DNA of 64,000 bases from Gerris lacustris (lineage: Eukaryota > Arthropoda > Insecta > Hemiptera > Gerridae). The position numbers and the translations under genes are program-made. The stretch is from contig OX578279.1 of the NCBI GenBank assembly GCA_951217055.1, positions 26,748,173 to 26,812,172 of the forward strand. The letters run 5' to 3'. Shown in pieces: positions 11,001 to 21,367 of the stretch. Below the pieces are notes generated by a model. The model worked only from the letters and a program-made list of their open reading frames with translations, was not told where the DNA came from and searched no databases. Within the stretch, counting starts at the first letter, position 1. Each line of letters begins with the position of its first letter.

Positions 11001-14000
11001 AAATAGTAAATCGAGGACTTCCGTAGTAAGATTCTATCATTAAGATTAGGTTAATTCTGAGGAATAAACTTGTTGCAGGGATTAATTTTCAAGGGATTTG
11101 GATTACGATGTAAGCCATTAGCAACTCATGGTTTTATAATATTAATGGACTATATGATTTGTATATTTAATAAGTATAGTAAAAAAGATCAATGTATGTA
11201 ATTGTTGAAATATAATTGCAGTTAGAAGATGTCCCAAAATAAAGGGACGAAATATCACCTTTTACCATTTAATGGTATTATAATGATTATAAATGAGTTT
11301 TTTATTTAACTTTATGGACAAAAAAGAGTAAATATATATATATTTCAAATTTTTTATATACATATTTTAATGAAAGTATTAAAAGAAAGCCCAAGGATTA
11401 AACGGGAACATTAAAAATTTGTATGTTTGCTTGAATATCGATTCTTTTAATCCAAATAAGAACCTGACACCATACTCATATTCTAAATTATAATTATCCA
11501 CGATTATGATTTAAAATTATAACAATAAAATAATTTCTTTACCTTTTAGTGCCCTCTTGCATTCGTTTCTGTTGGCGTACCTAAATTCCGATTTACATCC
11601 AACACCACATATGCACCGACCATTTTGGATGGTGCAGCCGTGCGTCACATACCTTGGATCACAACCAAGACTTGGCACCACTAGAAACACACAAAAACAA
11701 TAATTATACAGCCGGCAGATGTTTTATGTTTATTGGTTGAATCTTTGTTGGAAATCTTGATTGGAAGTGAGGATATGAGTATATTATCTTAGGTTGATAC
11801 AATTTTGTTAAATTTAATCATTATATTCAATTAAACTTGCTTATATTATTTGTAAATAAATCAAAATAACTAAAATCCAGCAACTGGATAGACGTTTCAT
11901 CTTTCGGTGTTCCAGATAAAATGGCTAATAGGAGTTGATGGGCTGATCCCGTATAGCTCAGGTGTCACTCACTAAATCAATTCTGTGATAAGATGCAAAA
12001 TAATAGAATTGTAGAAGAATAGTAGTAGCGTATTTTAAACTTTGCTACTATGAAAAAAAAGTTTTTTTTTTTTTAAACTTTATTTATAAATACTATTGCT
12101 TCCGAGCTTACCAAAGGTAACGGAAGCTATGTGATCGTTCTGAAGAATGAAAATATTATCTCCGATATCCGTTTCAGACATCAGGAAACATTTTTGGTTC
12201 TATGTCTGTCTGTCGGTCTATCGGACTGTCGCACAATTTTTGCGAACCAACACATCTTAAAAACTACTCGTCCGAAATTTAATCAAGTAAGAACTTATTT
12301 GATTTTTATGTAATTTTGATGGTTCTTCGAAAGTAAACCACAGATGGCACCAGATTAATTTCAACCGTCTGTGCTCTTTAAGTTTTGCTCAATTGATACT
12401 TTAATTTATGTAAAAATTAAAAACAATTTTGACAGAATAAAAAAAGAGGGAAACATTTATATAAATTTAAAAAAATGGCTTGTAAAAGCACAAAATTAAT
12501 ATAGAGTACGCGATTGGATGCGAGGAAGCTATGTGCCTCACTAATAATTGGCAGTCTATTTTTAAATGGTACTTAAAACAAATTTGGTATTTGCTTATTA
12601 GTCACCACCAATGAAAATGTGATGTTATGTGATGATACACCTTTTTCTTAAAATATTCCTCATTTTCCGGAAATATCAAGTTTTGCCCACTCCAAATGTA
12701 AATTTAGAAAGGTAGCGAACATAATAAAATAAAAGCAATTCAAAAGAAACCTTTTTATATTATAAATCAAATGATCACAGCTTAATTTATATAGAATTCA
12801 ATAAATATTAGATGAAATTAGTGATTTTAATTTGAGTGATTAGTTTGTCAGAGAGGTAGATATTATCATATTTTCCCACCATCTAATCCATCATATCTTT
12901 CAAATGATATTATTGGTATTATTGTATGTCCACCATATCAAATATGGCAACCTTTAAAAAACTGCTCTATAGATATATATCTTATTTAGACATGTCGCGT
13001 ATCTCAGGAACTATAAATCCTAGAGATATAATGTTTTGACACCTTCTAGACCTCACTGAGAGCTACCAGCTATTTTAAAAACCATATTTTCGAAAAAATG
13101 GACAAATTATATTTTTAGCTATCTTGTCGCAGAATTGATCAATATCTATACTTTTTAAGTTTTATTCTCCACGAAGGATTTAAAGAATGTGCCTTTCTAC
13201 CCACGTAGATTAAAAATTTTATTTTATAAAAAGAGCTTCCGGGTTTTCTACCTTGTTTTCTGATGTAATGTAACTATTTATTTTAATAACCGTCACTTAT
13301 GCTGTCCTTATAAATGCCAAAATATGTATATATTTTATAAATTAATTGGTTTATCCTATAGTAGGAGATGGAACAGGAAAGCCATGGCTAGAACATTCTA
13401 ATAAAGCAGTGCACACTTTCAGAACTAAGATTAAGTTAATCCGGGTATAATCGATATTTGTGTGCTGAGGTTGTAAAATGTGTTTATCCTCCGGATATTT
13501 ATAGTTTTTTGTGTGTTGAGGTTGTAAAATGTGTTTATCCTCCGGATATTTATAGTTTTTTGTGTGTTGAGGTTGTAAAATGTGTTTATCCTCCGGATAT
13601 ATCGATATTTTTGTGTTGAGGTTGTAAAATGTGTACTCCTTAAGTACTAAGATAGGACACCTTGTGTAGAAATTAGTCTGATATATTACCGGTGGGGAAA
13701 AGCGGGAAAGCACCACTAGACTGAAATTCGCTTTTTGAAACTATCCTAAGGTCTATTACTGCTTTCTTAGAATATACTCGTACTTGTCTTGGCTTTCGCA
13801 TTACAGAATGATAGTCTTTTTATATACTTTAAAATTAGCCCTAGCTTTACCTACTACAATACCTGACTTATTCTCTATAAAATCCCATAACAACTTAGCC
13901 AAAACAAAACATTAGATACAATATACACATATAGCCACGAATTTATATTCTAATTTACCCTTGTATTTATTCAATTTTAATTTTCTTATTAAATATTTAT

Positions 14001-17000
14001 AAAGATGTACTAAGATCAACCCGTTAGAGGCCCCATCACAAATGAACTCGAGTTCAAAGATATCTACATTTTATTTTATAAATGAATAGATTATCATGTT
14101 TAAACGCACAATTCAGAATCATTAAAAAGCTATTAACGTAAATAATAATTAATAAATGTTACTTCCCTAAACTGCATGTTGTAATATTGTAATCTGCAAT
14201 TTTTTTTTTATATAATATATATGAGTAAAATAATTGTATTAATGATTAGTCTAAAGAATTAAAAAATCATTGCTGAACTGCATTTATTGATTCATTTTAA
14301 TAACATCTCTGATCGCACGTATGTCTTTTTGTTTTTAAGTTTGTACATTTCCTATGTAGAGACAGAAGGAAGTGGGTTATCATAAAACGTAGCGTTATCT
14401 CATTGCTCTAAGTGATACTGGATAAATGAAAGAGGAAGCGATGTACGATTGTTTTCAATGTTACATAGTATCTGCCTCGTCTTAAATTTAAAATGCATGT
14501 AGAGTAGAAACACACAAAAAAAAAAAATCATTAATAGTTATACAGATAGGCAAGTAGGCTCATAAATCGACTTACAAACAGTTTTAGGTTCAGCCAAAAA
14601 AAGGAATACATTTTAAATTTAATAATGTAAAATCGAGAAAATTGTAATTGTTGTCTTAAAGAGTTATAAAAACGAGATATAATATGCCTGAATATGAGAG
14701 GAAAGAATGAATATGAGGGGTAATTTATAATTGAAAGAAAACTTACAACGATTTCCGTCAATACAACATACTCCCGCTGAATAGTGACTTTGTTTAATAA
14801 CAAAAGGAGTTACAATACTTTACCGCAATTACGAGTATTTACCAGCGTAATGTAGATAATTGCAAGATAAAAAGAACTTTTTATATACTACGTTCTTAAA
14901 TTTTCAGTCATAAATCATAAATTTGAAACCTGTCAAAATGAAGATTGTAAATACTATGGGATATGTAAAAACAAATAAAATAACTTGCGGATTTTTTCCG
15001 AACTAACTTTCCATACAGCAAAATTTGCTGAAAACTAATTAAATTCTGCTGAAAGATGGCTAAAAGTATTAAAATAATGCATTGTCATCGTGTCCTGAGC
15101 TACTCTAAAAGTTTCAAATCTTTAGCTACTCGGGAAGTTAGTTAAAAATCGATTGCAAGATTTGTACTGGACAAACAAACAGACAAGAAAGCAAGCTAAT
15201 AAAAACGTAGTAACGTAGTAAAATAGAATGTACTTTAAGAAGTTAATTTTTTAAAAGAATATATCATTTTAGAATTTACTGAGGTGTAGATTTATTGGAC
15301 AGTTTTGCTCATCAGGGAACATTTTTGGTTTCGTGTCTGTCTGTCGGTCTGTGTGTCCACGAATCATGAAACGTGTGACGATAACTTGACTAATTTTCGA
15401 CCGATTTTAATGAAATTTGGTGGACATGTTCATTTTACCAATGCCCAGAACGAGTTCGTTGGACAACTTTATCCGTCCAAGCGTTCACGTGCAACGCTCG
15501 CCTAAACGTGAACTTCAAATTTAAAAGTGGAATTTTAGGTCGGGAAAAATCTAACTTCATCTATTCAATGAGGCAATCATTTTTTCAAATACAATTTTTT
15601 TAGTAAAACCAACAGCGACACCACTATGAAGTGTTAAATATCGCTAAAACTATATTAATAATTTTTACACAATAAACAATTAACAAAAATAATCAACTTC
15701 ATCTATTTAATGAGACAAACAAGTACAACAAAGTAATATAAAAATAATGTTAATGTTAATATAACAATGAAGTACATGATAGGATGCGAGGAAGCTATGT
15801 GCCACACTAATTGGCAGTCTATTTTTAATCTGTCAAAATTGTTTTGATTTTTTACATGAATTAAAGTATCAATATTGAAAACGTTAAAGAGGGCAGAGGT
15901 TCACATTAATCTGGGGCTATCTGCGGGTTACTTTCTATTAACTATAAAAGTTTCATTCAAATCAGATAAGTACGTTTAAAGCTATAGATGAAAATAAATG
16001 TATGTCGGTGCGCATGTGGAAGAGAAAGAAATGAGCGCAAAAGGTTGAAACTTATATGGGACCAACAATGAGCTAATTATGACCTACCATAAAAATTTAA
16101 TTAAAATCGGACATATAGTTTTTAAGCTATGTCGGTTCGCACAAATTGAGCGACAGACAGACACGGAACCAAAAATGTTCCCTGATGTATGAAACGGATT
16201 TCTGTCTTAGAATTTTTGAAATCGGGGGCATAAAATATTTTCGTTCTTTAGAACGATTACATAGCTTCCGTTACCTTCGGTAAGCTCAGAACAATATTTG
16301 CAAATACAAACATTTCGTTTTTAATCAGGTTTCAGTTGTAGAATGTATGCCATATCTGTGAATAGAGTTAATCTCTTTGAATCGAGTCAATGTCTTTGAA
16401 TCGAGTTAATCTCTTTGAATCGAGTCAATGTCTTTGAATCGAGTTAATCCCTTTTAATCGAGTTAATCATTCTGTGTTGATTTGCGTAACTATGCTAATA
16501 AAATTGGTAAAATGACAAATTAAAAACAAATTTAAAATTATTACAAAACATAAAGGAATTTTTTTGCAATGTATAGAGACGTAGGGAGTAGAGATAACTG
16601 TATCCAAAAGGCTTATTAAAGCTTCTTCCTGGCACTTAATTTTAAACACTAACAAAAATCGTTATTTCATAAAAAAAAATCATAAATTCGATTTAAAATA
16701 ATCGAAGTACATTTGATATTTAAATCATAAAATATAGATATTTATAATGGCTGAATTGAATGTCGATAAGTAATGATAAAGTCAGGAAAGCATAAAATGC
16801 ACTCTAAGTGAAAAGAAAATCTTACAAATCTGAAGTAAAAAAAAATCCCAGCGTTATTACAAAAGCTTCGCAGTTTGCGTATCATAATAAAGTATTACAT
16901 TTTCGAGTTTTCGTTGGTACATTTAATTATTATTGATCATATTATCAAAATTTATCATCGGTGGGGAATCGAACCCAGCATCTCTCTGTCCGCGTTTAAA

Positions 17001-17947
17001 GCTATTGTATTTTCTCAGGACCTAGATTTTACCCGGGATAACTGGTTATATCGTTTGTTTAATGGACTAGATTTTAGAATGTTTTAATCAAAATCGATGG
17101 AACCGTTGTCGAGAATTTTTTTTTTCTGAGTTATTGTTATCTCAGAGTTTTTGGGAGTAGCGCCCCCAAATTTGGAGCTAAAATTAATTTCTGGATTTAT
17201 ATACACACACGAAAGTACACACAGACGACAGACGGACATTTATAAAAACCACTTTTTTGGACTTAAAACGTGAAAATCCATCAAAATCTAAAAATTGAAT
17301 TTTCGCGCTATCACAATACTCTCTCTTAATATGAAAAAGTAAAAAGAAGCCTAAACTACTGAACCTATTTTGATGAAATTTGGTATTAACATCAGAATCA
17401 ATCCAGAAGTTGTCTCAGACCAACTGATTTGTGTAGTGCCTGATAAGGATTAGCCATTGCTAAGTTACTTTGAATATTACATTTTTATGGCAATCAAATG
17501 TCCTTTACCGTTTGCCATACTCATGGCTTACTAAATTTAACCCCTAGAAAATTAGGCAAGTATAATTTAAACTGGGAACCTTGAAAGTTGAATTAGAGTA
17601 TCTACTATCAAATATTAATATGTATTACAATAATTATTAAATATTATTGTTCTGATAGAGTATTTTGATAACCTGGTAAACGGGTACTCAATCTGTGCCC
17701 AAGAGATGAATTTATAAATAATACGAGCATAATATTCCTCATCAGCACTAGTAAACGAGTAAACCTTCGATTTTATATGTTAAAAAAATACTTTCTTACT
17801 AATAGCAACTTCTATCCTTTACTACAACTCTAAATCTAAAAGACTGTATCCAGTAAAGAGTGCATGATGAGCTTTACATCTATTTACAAGGTTGAAATTG
17901 GCAATTACTTTTTTTTTTATTCTCTTCTTTATTTCATTCAGTTTATA

Positions 17948-17978
<31 letters not shown>

Positions 17979-19771
17979 ATGTTGAAGCGAATTTCATGAA
18001 ATAAGAAACAAAAGTATAATAAGATGGGCACTTCTTTAGATTGTTACTCCCCTTATAAAAATAAACAGAGGGGGAGTATCAATCTAAAGAAAGAGTACTG
18101 AATGGTCTTGAGACTTACTCCCCTTATAAAAGAAGAAGTGTGATTAATATTCCTTTGTCCTAAAGTACATTGGACTAAATATCCCTTTGTATAAATAGTT
18201 ATGTAGTCAAAGTCATTTATATTCTAAAATAATTTAGGGGAGTAACAATCTAAAGAAATACCATAAAATGAATGTAATGAGAGTTTTTTTTATGTATCGA
18301 TCTGGTGTTAAGTACAATGTGCCAAGTAAATGGTAATAAAGTTTAAATATTCTTACAAACTGATACTTTATCAGCGGTCTTTTAAAATACACACATTTTT
18401 TAAAAAGGTGATAATCAGAATAGAACTTTACCAAGACTAGTATGTTTACATACCACTCAAAAGAGAAATAGGTATCTGTTTGTCTAGTTAATAAATCAAA
18501 TAGATTTGACTTATTTGTCTAAAATTAGAAAATCAAGATTATTTGATGACTTCCTATTTAATATGTTTGGTTTATAAATCTAACTAAACTTATGTTTCAC
18601 GTTCTATGCTCGCGAGATTATGTAGCATATTTTGTTCAACCAAGATACTCGATCAGTTTTTCGACTGTGATTTTGTAAGACGTATTTACATTTAATGCAT
18701 ATTTGTGTGCCTATTGTACCTGTCTGGCTGTATTTGTCATACAGCTGATACAAACTCCGTGTCATCCATTGCACTAGTTATAAAAGCCCTTTGGCAGGCC
18801 TATAAGCCCTCCAAGGGCTGTTGCACCACTGAGTTAGTTGGTTAGTTTATTTATGTTTAATCGAACTACAAATGTTAAGGTATTGATGATGTATGCTAAA
18901 AAATGACAAAATAACTTCGTGAAAAAAGAAAAAAAATTATTGAAGAAGAAAGGGGAAAAAGACAAAATATTTAAAATGATTACCTAATAGTTTTTGTTTT
19001 GTTCTATATTTTGAATAAGCAAAAAAAATTAATGTTTAATATGCTGGTGGCTATAATTTAAAAAAATATGTAACCGAATCAAAATGCGAGATATTTTAAT
19101 GAATAAAAGTTTTTAGTAAAGATCAACAATTTAAATGTACCTCTTTAAGGAAAATAATTAAAATATAAATAAATTTGTGTAAACGTACTTGCGGGATGGT
19201 ACCAAATTAACAAAACAAAGTCACGGTTTAAATTTAAAAAGTATTTTATAATCTCTGCATTCACTTAACATTATATAAGCCCTTAGGCCGGTCTTAGCCT
19301 TCCACGGGCTACGTGCCAATTTAATTACTATTATTTAATTTCTATGTGCAATTGTGGAATTTATTATTCACTTAACAATGTTACACACGACTGCACAAGT
19401 ATCTTTTTTCAAACTCTCATAAAATTAACTGTTACGACCCTTTAAATGACAGCGGCTAAGCCATAAAAAGCGCCATAGTCGGTGGAGAGAAAATTTAAAA
19501 TTATTTCCCAATAAATATTTGTTAATGTTAGATCAAAATAATATTATTAAAATAAGTTTAAGTCTATATGTTAGTATAATACCGTTAACTTCTACAACGC
19601 TTTCCAGCTTCCACCCTGTAATGAAAATCATGTGTTTTGTTTTAGAGTTGTTAGATTTTTAATAGACAAAAGGTAATTATTTAAATTAACGATAAAAAAA
19701 ATTGATAACATACCTACTGCAACTAATATAACGATAAGGGCAACGAATAGGGTGTTTTGTTGGTACTCCAT
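7911..19771 (-). CDS. Secreted Cys-module/EGF-like protein gene, locus 1 (exons spread over 12 kb)
   Basis: A gene model assembled from minus-strand exons: signal peptide (19714-19771), six-cysteine module (11543-11680), EGF-like domain (8146-8274) and a tentative terminal exon (7911-7993). Joined in order, the frame is kept and gives about 135 residues, close to the 140 residues of the paralogue at 21.3-28.4 kb. A second signal-peptide exon at 10463-10526 ends in the same phase and could instead start a shorter EGF-only form of about 91 residues. Every junction is phase 1 with GT..AG borders. The product should enter the secretory pathway. Its function is unknown: EGF-like domains mediate extracellular protein contacts, but no specific partner can be inferred. 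It could also be two overlapping genes sharing the EGF exon. Confidence 0.6.
8146..8274 (-). CDS. EGF-like domain exon, locus 1
   Basis: A 129-nt exon bounded by TTTCAG and GTAAGA, entering and leaving in phase 1. It encodes one canonical EGF-like domain with spacing C-x4-C-x5-C-x10-C-x1-C-x8-C, including NPCANHGVC and GFYGPRC. Exon length and cysteine spacing are identical to the EGF exon of locus 2 (21997-22125), and shared words such as NPC.NHG and PWY mark them as paralogues. The Gly/aromatic pattern before the last cysteine fits the usual EGF fold with three disulfides. The exon can receive either the signal-peptide exon at 10.5 kb or the six-cysteine exon at 11.5 kb without a frame change. 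Confidence 0.88.
8275..9649. other. Intron of locus 1
   Basis: Mostly AT-rich DNA. A small open frame of coding-like composition lies on the plus strand at 8758-8862 (34 codons). No other structure recognised. Confidence 0.5.
9650..9790. repeat. GC-richer block of short inverted words
   Basis: About 140 bp with CTAGTCATACACG and CATGACTAGTAT in opposing orientation, repeated CTGTACAGGT words and a GTGTGAGCACAC core. It shares the CATACACG word with the palindrome cluster at 2776-2935. It resembles a degraded small inverted-repeat element. Confidence 0.4.
9881..10185. repeat. Foldback inverted repeat 2
   Basis: Two arms of about 138 bp (9881-10018 and 10047-10185) are near-complete reverse complements around a loop of about 28 nt. 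The left arm starts ATGGATTTTTCAGGTGTTAA and the right arm ends TTAACACCTGAAAAATCCAT. Inner words such as GAGACGTTTCGACCCTTTG are matched by CAAAGGGTCGAAACGTCTC. It lies in the intron between the two locus 1 exons at 8.1 and 10.5 kb. Confidence 0.92.
10463..10526 (-). CDS. Alternative signal-peptide exon, locus 1
   Basis: ATG at 10524-10526 begins a 64-nt coding segment of 21 codons plus one base. It encodes a typical signal peptide (MANLALLITILSV then SLFIAHTA) and ends at a GTAAGC donor in phase 1. The length is exactly that of the signal-peptide exon of locus 2 (28301-28364). The trailing G joins GT of the EGF exon to make Gly, so a signal peptide plus EGF product follows directly. It could also be the first exon of a separate short gene. 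Confidence 0.8.
10527..11542. other. Upstream/intronic AT-rich DNA
   Basis: A TTATAAAG word on the minus strand at about 10548-10555 lies only ~22 nt before the ATG at 10526. That would leave almost no 5' leader, so it is not called as the TATA box. Nothing else recognised. Confidence 0.4.
11543..11680 (-). CDS. Six-cysteine module exon, locus 1
   Basis: A 138-nt exon between TTTCTAG and GTAAAG, phase 1 at both ends, encoding 45 codons. The six cysteines are spaced C-x8-C-x6-C-x1-C-x3-C-x11-C, and the core reads CICGVGCKSEF followed by NRNEC. The module of locus 2 (22539-22703) has the same last five spacings and the matching core CYCGIGCKSEF with SMNEC, so the two are homologous. I do not recognise the domain. 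Kazal, WAP, TIL and pacifastin spacings do not fit. It is expected to be an extracellular, disulfide-bonded module. Confidence 0.82.
11681..12094. other. Intronic AT-rich DNA, nothing recognised
   Basis: Lies between the six-cysteine exon and a family B repeat. No coding or structured element recognised. Confidence 0.4.
12095..12440 (+). repeat. Dispersed repeat family B, copy 2
   Basis: Starts at the hairpin GCTTACCAAAGGTAACGGAAGC and carries the same ordered blocks as the 2.07-kb copy: CCGTTTCAGACATCAGG, TGTCTGTCTGTCGGTC and TCAACCGTCTGTGCTCTTTAA. A detached family B end (GCGAGGAAGCTATGTGCC) is at about 12520-12537. Confidence 0.7.
12541..13450. other. Intronic AT-rich DNA, nothing recognised
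   Basis: No coding exon, RNA gene or strong repeat recognised. Confidence 0.4.
13451..13632. repeat. 51-bp minisatellite, about 3.4 units
   Basis: Tandem units of 51 bp containing GGTTGTAAAATGTGTTTATC and CTCCGGATAT. Because 51 is a multiple of three, the minus strand stays open across it and would encode a repeated YPEDKHILQPQHTKNYK. That frame spans 13351-13716 but has no recognisable flanking domain or splice context, so it is treated as an incidental open frame. Confidence 0.8.
13717..14746. other. Intronic AT-rich DNA, nothing recognised
   Basis: No gene, domain or structured repeat recognised. Confidence 0.4.
14747..14776 (-). CDS. Possible 30-nt micro-exon, locus 1
   Basis: A 30-nt segment flanked by ATTCAG and GTAAGT on the minus strand, phase 1 at both ends. 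In the frame of the neighbouring exons it reads GVCCIDGNR. It sits between the signal-peptide exon (19.7 kb) and the six-cysteine exon (11.5 kb) and would add ten residues without changing frame. There is no counterpart in locus 2. Short splice-like matches occur by chance in AT-rich DNA, so this is only a candidate. Confidence 0.2.
15310..15620 (+). repeat. Dispersed repeat family D, copy 1 (partial)
   Basis: Shares GAACATTTTTGGT, GTCTGTCTGTCGGTCTGTGT, ATGAAACGTGTGACGATAAC and AACGAGTTCGTTGGACAA with the longer copy at 29640-30500. Confidence 0.7.
15782..16292 (-). repeat. Dispersed repeat family B, copy 3 (most complete)
   Basis: About 510 bp, inverted relative to copies 1 and 2. It is bounded by GGAAGCTATGTGCC on the left and ACATAGCTTCCGTTACC on the right, so GGAAGCTATGT is a short terminal inverted repeat. 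The right end forms the family hairpin CCGTTACCTTCGGTAAGCTC. No protein reading frame, which suggests a non-autonomous DNA element. Confidence 0.75.
16358..16468. repeat. 19-bp tandem repeat
   Basis: About six units of 19 bp alternating between CTTTGAATCGAGTTAATCT and CTTTGAATCGAGTCAATGT, giving a 38-bp higher-order period. Confidence 0.85.
16899..17342 (-). repeat. Dispersed repeat family A, copy 2
   Basis: Inverted copy ending in CTCTCTTAATATGAAAAAGT on the right. It contains GGGGAATCGAACCCA, the B box read on the opposite strand, and an ACGACAGACGGACATTTATA segment. Confidence 0.75.
17343..18030. other. Intronic DNA with a (GA)n microsatellite
   Basis: A dinucleotide (GA) run lies at 17951-17979. 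Nothing else recognised. Confidence 0.6.
18031..18257. mobile_element. Two adjacent MITEs of family E
   Basis: A 61-bp element (18031-18091) begins CTTCTTTAGATTGTTACTCC and ends GGAGTATCAATCTAAAGAA. A second, at about 18107-18257, begins near ACTTACTCCCCTTATAAAA and ends GGGGAGTAACAATCTAAAGA. The ends are terminal inverted repeats. Two more copies lie at 35298-35519, and a partial internal match is at about 20290-20360. Confidence 0.8.
18258..19713. other. Intronic AT-rich DNA
   Basis: Two short GC-richer blocks (about 18780-18830 and 19276-19315) carry AAGCCCT..GGCC..GGGCT words like the tail at 7450-7496. They may be retroelement 3' fragments. No gene recognised. Confidence 0.35.
19714..19771 (-). 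CDS. Signal-peptide exon, locus 1 long form
   Basis: ATG at 19769-19771 starts 19 codons plus one base ending at a GTATGT donor in phase 1. The peptide (MEYQQNTLF then VALIVILVAV) is a short polar start followed by a hydrophobic core, typical of a secretory signal. The open frame continues upstream but has no in-frame ATG, only GTG, so this start is preferred. The trailing G plus TG of the 11.5-kb exon encodes Val, as in locus 2. A TATA-like word and a palindromic hormone-receptor-like site lie just upstream. Confidence 0.72.
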
Positions 19772-19943
19772 GCTGCCGAGGGGGGTACTGAGGGTAGTCA
19801 AGACAACACTGGCATCCCCTCCACTATTGGCCTGCTCGGGATGCAGCAAGGTCACTGACACAAACCCTCTTTTTATCTTGGGGTCTACGCTGCGTGTCTC
19901 TGTGTAAATGCGTCGGAGTCGGTTCGCCTATGTGTGTAGGAGG

Positions 19944-19951
19944 TATTTAAA
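19944..19951 (-). promoter_or_regulatory. TATA-like box upstream of locus 1 long form
   Basis: On the minus strand the word TTTAAATA lies about 175 nt upstream of the ATG at 19771. Transcription starting ~30 nt downstream would give a leader of roughly 145 nt. Position and sequence only; no start-site data. Confidence 0.35.
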
Positions 19952-20018
19952 GTGGAAGCATATGCATTTCCAGGCTCCCAGCTGGGATATGGAACACGTG
20001 TGCTTCTAAACCCTCCTG

Positions 20019-20038
20019 CAAGGTCTCATCTGACCTTG
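20019..20038. promoter_or_regulatory. Inverted nuclear-receptor-like half-sites
   Basis: CAAGGTCTCATCTGACCTTG contains AGGTCT and TGACCT in inverted orientation, four bases apart. Each half-site is extended to (T)CAAGGTC(A), the form used by Ftz-F1/ERR-type receptors. It lies about 70 bp upstream of the TATA-like word. Binding is inferred, not shown. Confidence 0.3.
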
Positions 20039-21270
20039 TACTCGAGAGAAAAAGGTGAAACGGGAAGAAGATACGACAAGATTGAGCAAACTCAGCTGTT
20101 AGATAATTTCTCAAGAACACAAAGTGAATTACTGGTTTGCGATAGCGACAACAGCAAAACTTAAATGAGTTTAGTTAAATGATACATATTTAGTTGGTTA
20201 CACATTCCAAAGTCCTTTAATCTGTAATTATTTCCTTATGATTAGACTACGTGAAATGATAACTTTTACATGCAGGGTGCAGAAGTGTGATATTACTTTG
20301 TCCCAAAGTTCTTTTGACTATAAATATCCCTTTGTATTATTAGTTATTTAGAGAAAGGAATTCCTTATAAGTGATAAACAAATATAGGGGAGGGGGGGGG
20401 GACCAATTAAATGTTTACCACATGACACGTAATGGTTACCCACCTATAGGTGGGCAACCAAGAAATTGAGTAGATTCCCATTTAAATGAATAGCTCGGAT
20501 ACGTGATTCATACACTAAAGTCTACTTCTCTAAGTACTAATTTGCGGTAATTAAGTACTTGTCTGCAATAGAATCCACTATTTGCCCACTAATTATTTTA
20601 TTTGCTATAAAGTTACTTGTTAATAAAGCAGCTTTTTTTTATGTATTATATCGTCGACTATTCCGATTTAACTTACAATTGCAGTTTAGTTAAGCGTTTA
20701 TTTCTTTCTATAAGTTAATTTAACAAATATTATAAAATATCACAAACGAAAGCCTTGATCATCTAACCGCTAGGCGAAACTTAAAATAGTGTAATATATA
20801 GTGTATTAAATTTTATCCAATAAACAAAACGAACCTTCCATATCAGTGTTGGGTACAAAAAATTGATGATACAAATTTTAGGTGTTTCCTTTTTACTAAA
20901 CGTTACATTACATACAGACAGATAAATATGGTAAGACAGAGAGGATAATAATTAAATAATCCTGATCACAGTTAGTAACCTTTATTATTAAGTTAATTGT
21001 AATCTCTAGTTTCAGGTTAGAGGTCCAACATTTGACATTTATCTTTTATTCTTTACTTAAAAACCCTTATCCTTTTGAAATAGCTTTTACACACTAAATA
21101 AAATCTTAGTTTGCAGAAAATAACCTTTAAAATATACCTTTGAAATTACCTTCTTTTTTTAATTAAAAGTATAGACGTATAGATGTTATGTAAGAAAAAA
21201 CAATATATTAAAAGAAAGAGAAGAAAGGTGTACAAAAAGAACTTTTCTAACATATTATTTTTAATTTTGT
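20039..21270. other. Intergenic DNA between loci 1 and 2
   Basis: The first ~120 bp are GC-richer and probably promoter-proximal. A partial family E match lies at about 20290-20360 and a G run at 20392-20400. Nothing else recognised. Confidence 0.45.
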
Positions 21271-21276
21271 TTTATT
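21271..21276 (-). terminator. Polyadenylation signal, locus 2
   Basis: AATAAA on the minus strand, 27 nt beyond the TAA of the locus 2 terminal exon. It fits a very short 3' untranslated region. Confidence 0.5.
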
Positions 21277-21302
21277 GATTTCTTGTTATTAAATTAACTT
21301 TT

Positions 21303-21367
21303 TTAAACACCAATCAAGTGGTTGCATTCAGAAGGGTAGTTATCTTGTTCTTCCCACCAAGGACAAT
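21303..21367 (-). CDS. Terminal exon, locus 2
   Basis: 65 nt after TTTGCAG. It encodes HCPWWEEQ (His split across the intron) to NHLIGV and TAA at 21303-21305. Two cysteines could form one extra disulfide. The tryptophan pair and acidic run have no match in the tentative tail of locus 1. Confidence 0.8.

Noticed and set aside
19772..19861. Upstream extension of the 19.7-kb signal-peptide exon (residues before MEYQQ)
   Set aside because: The frame is open but has no in-frame ATG, only GTG; a buried signal peptide would also be unusual.
19952..20164. 70-codon plus-strand open frame upstream of locus 1
   Set aside because: No recognisable domain or ATG context; better explained as GC-richer promoter-proximal DNA.
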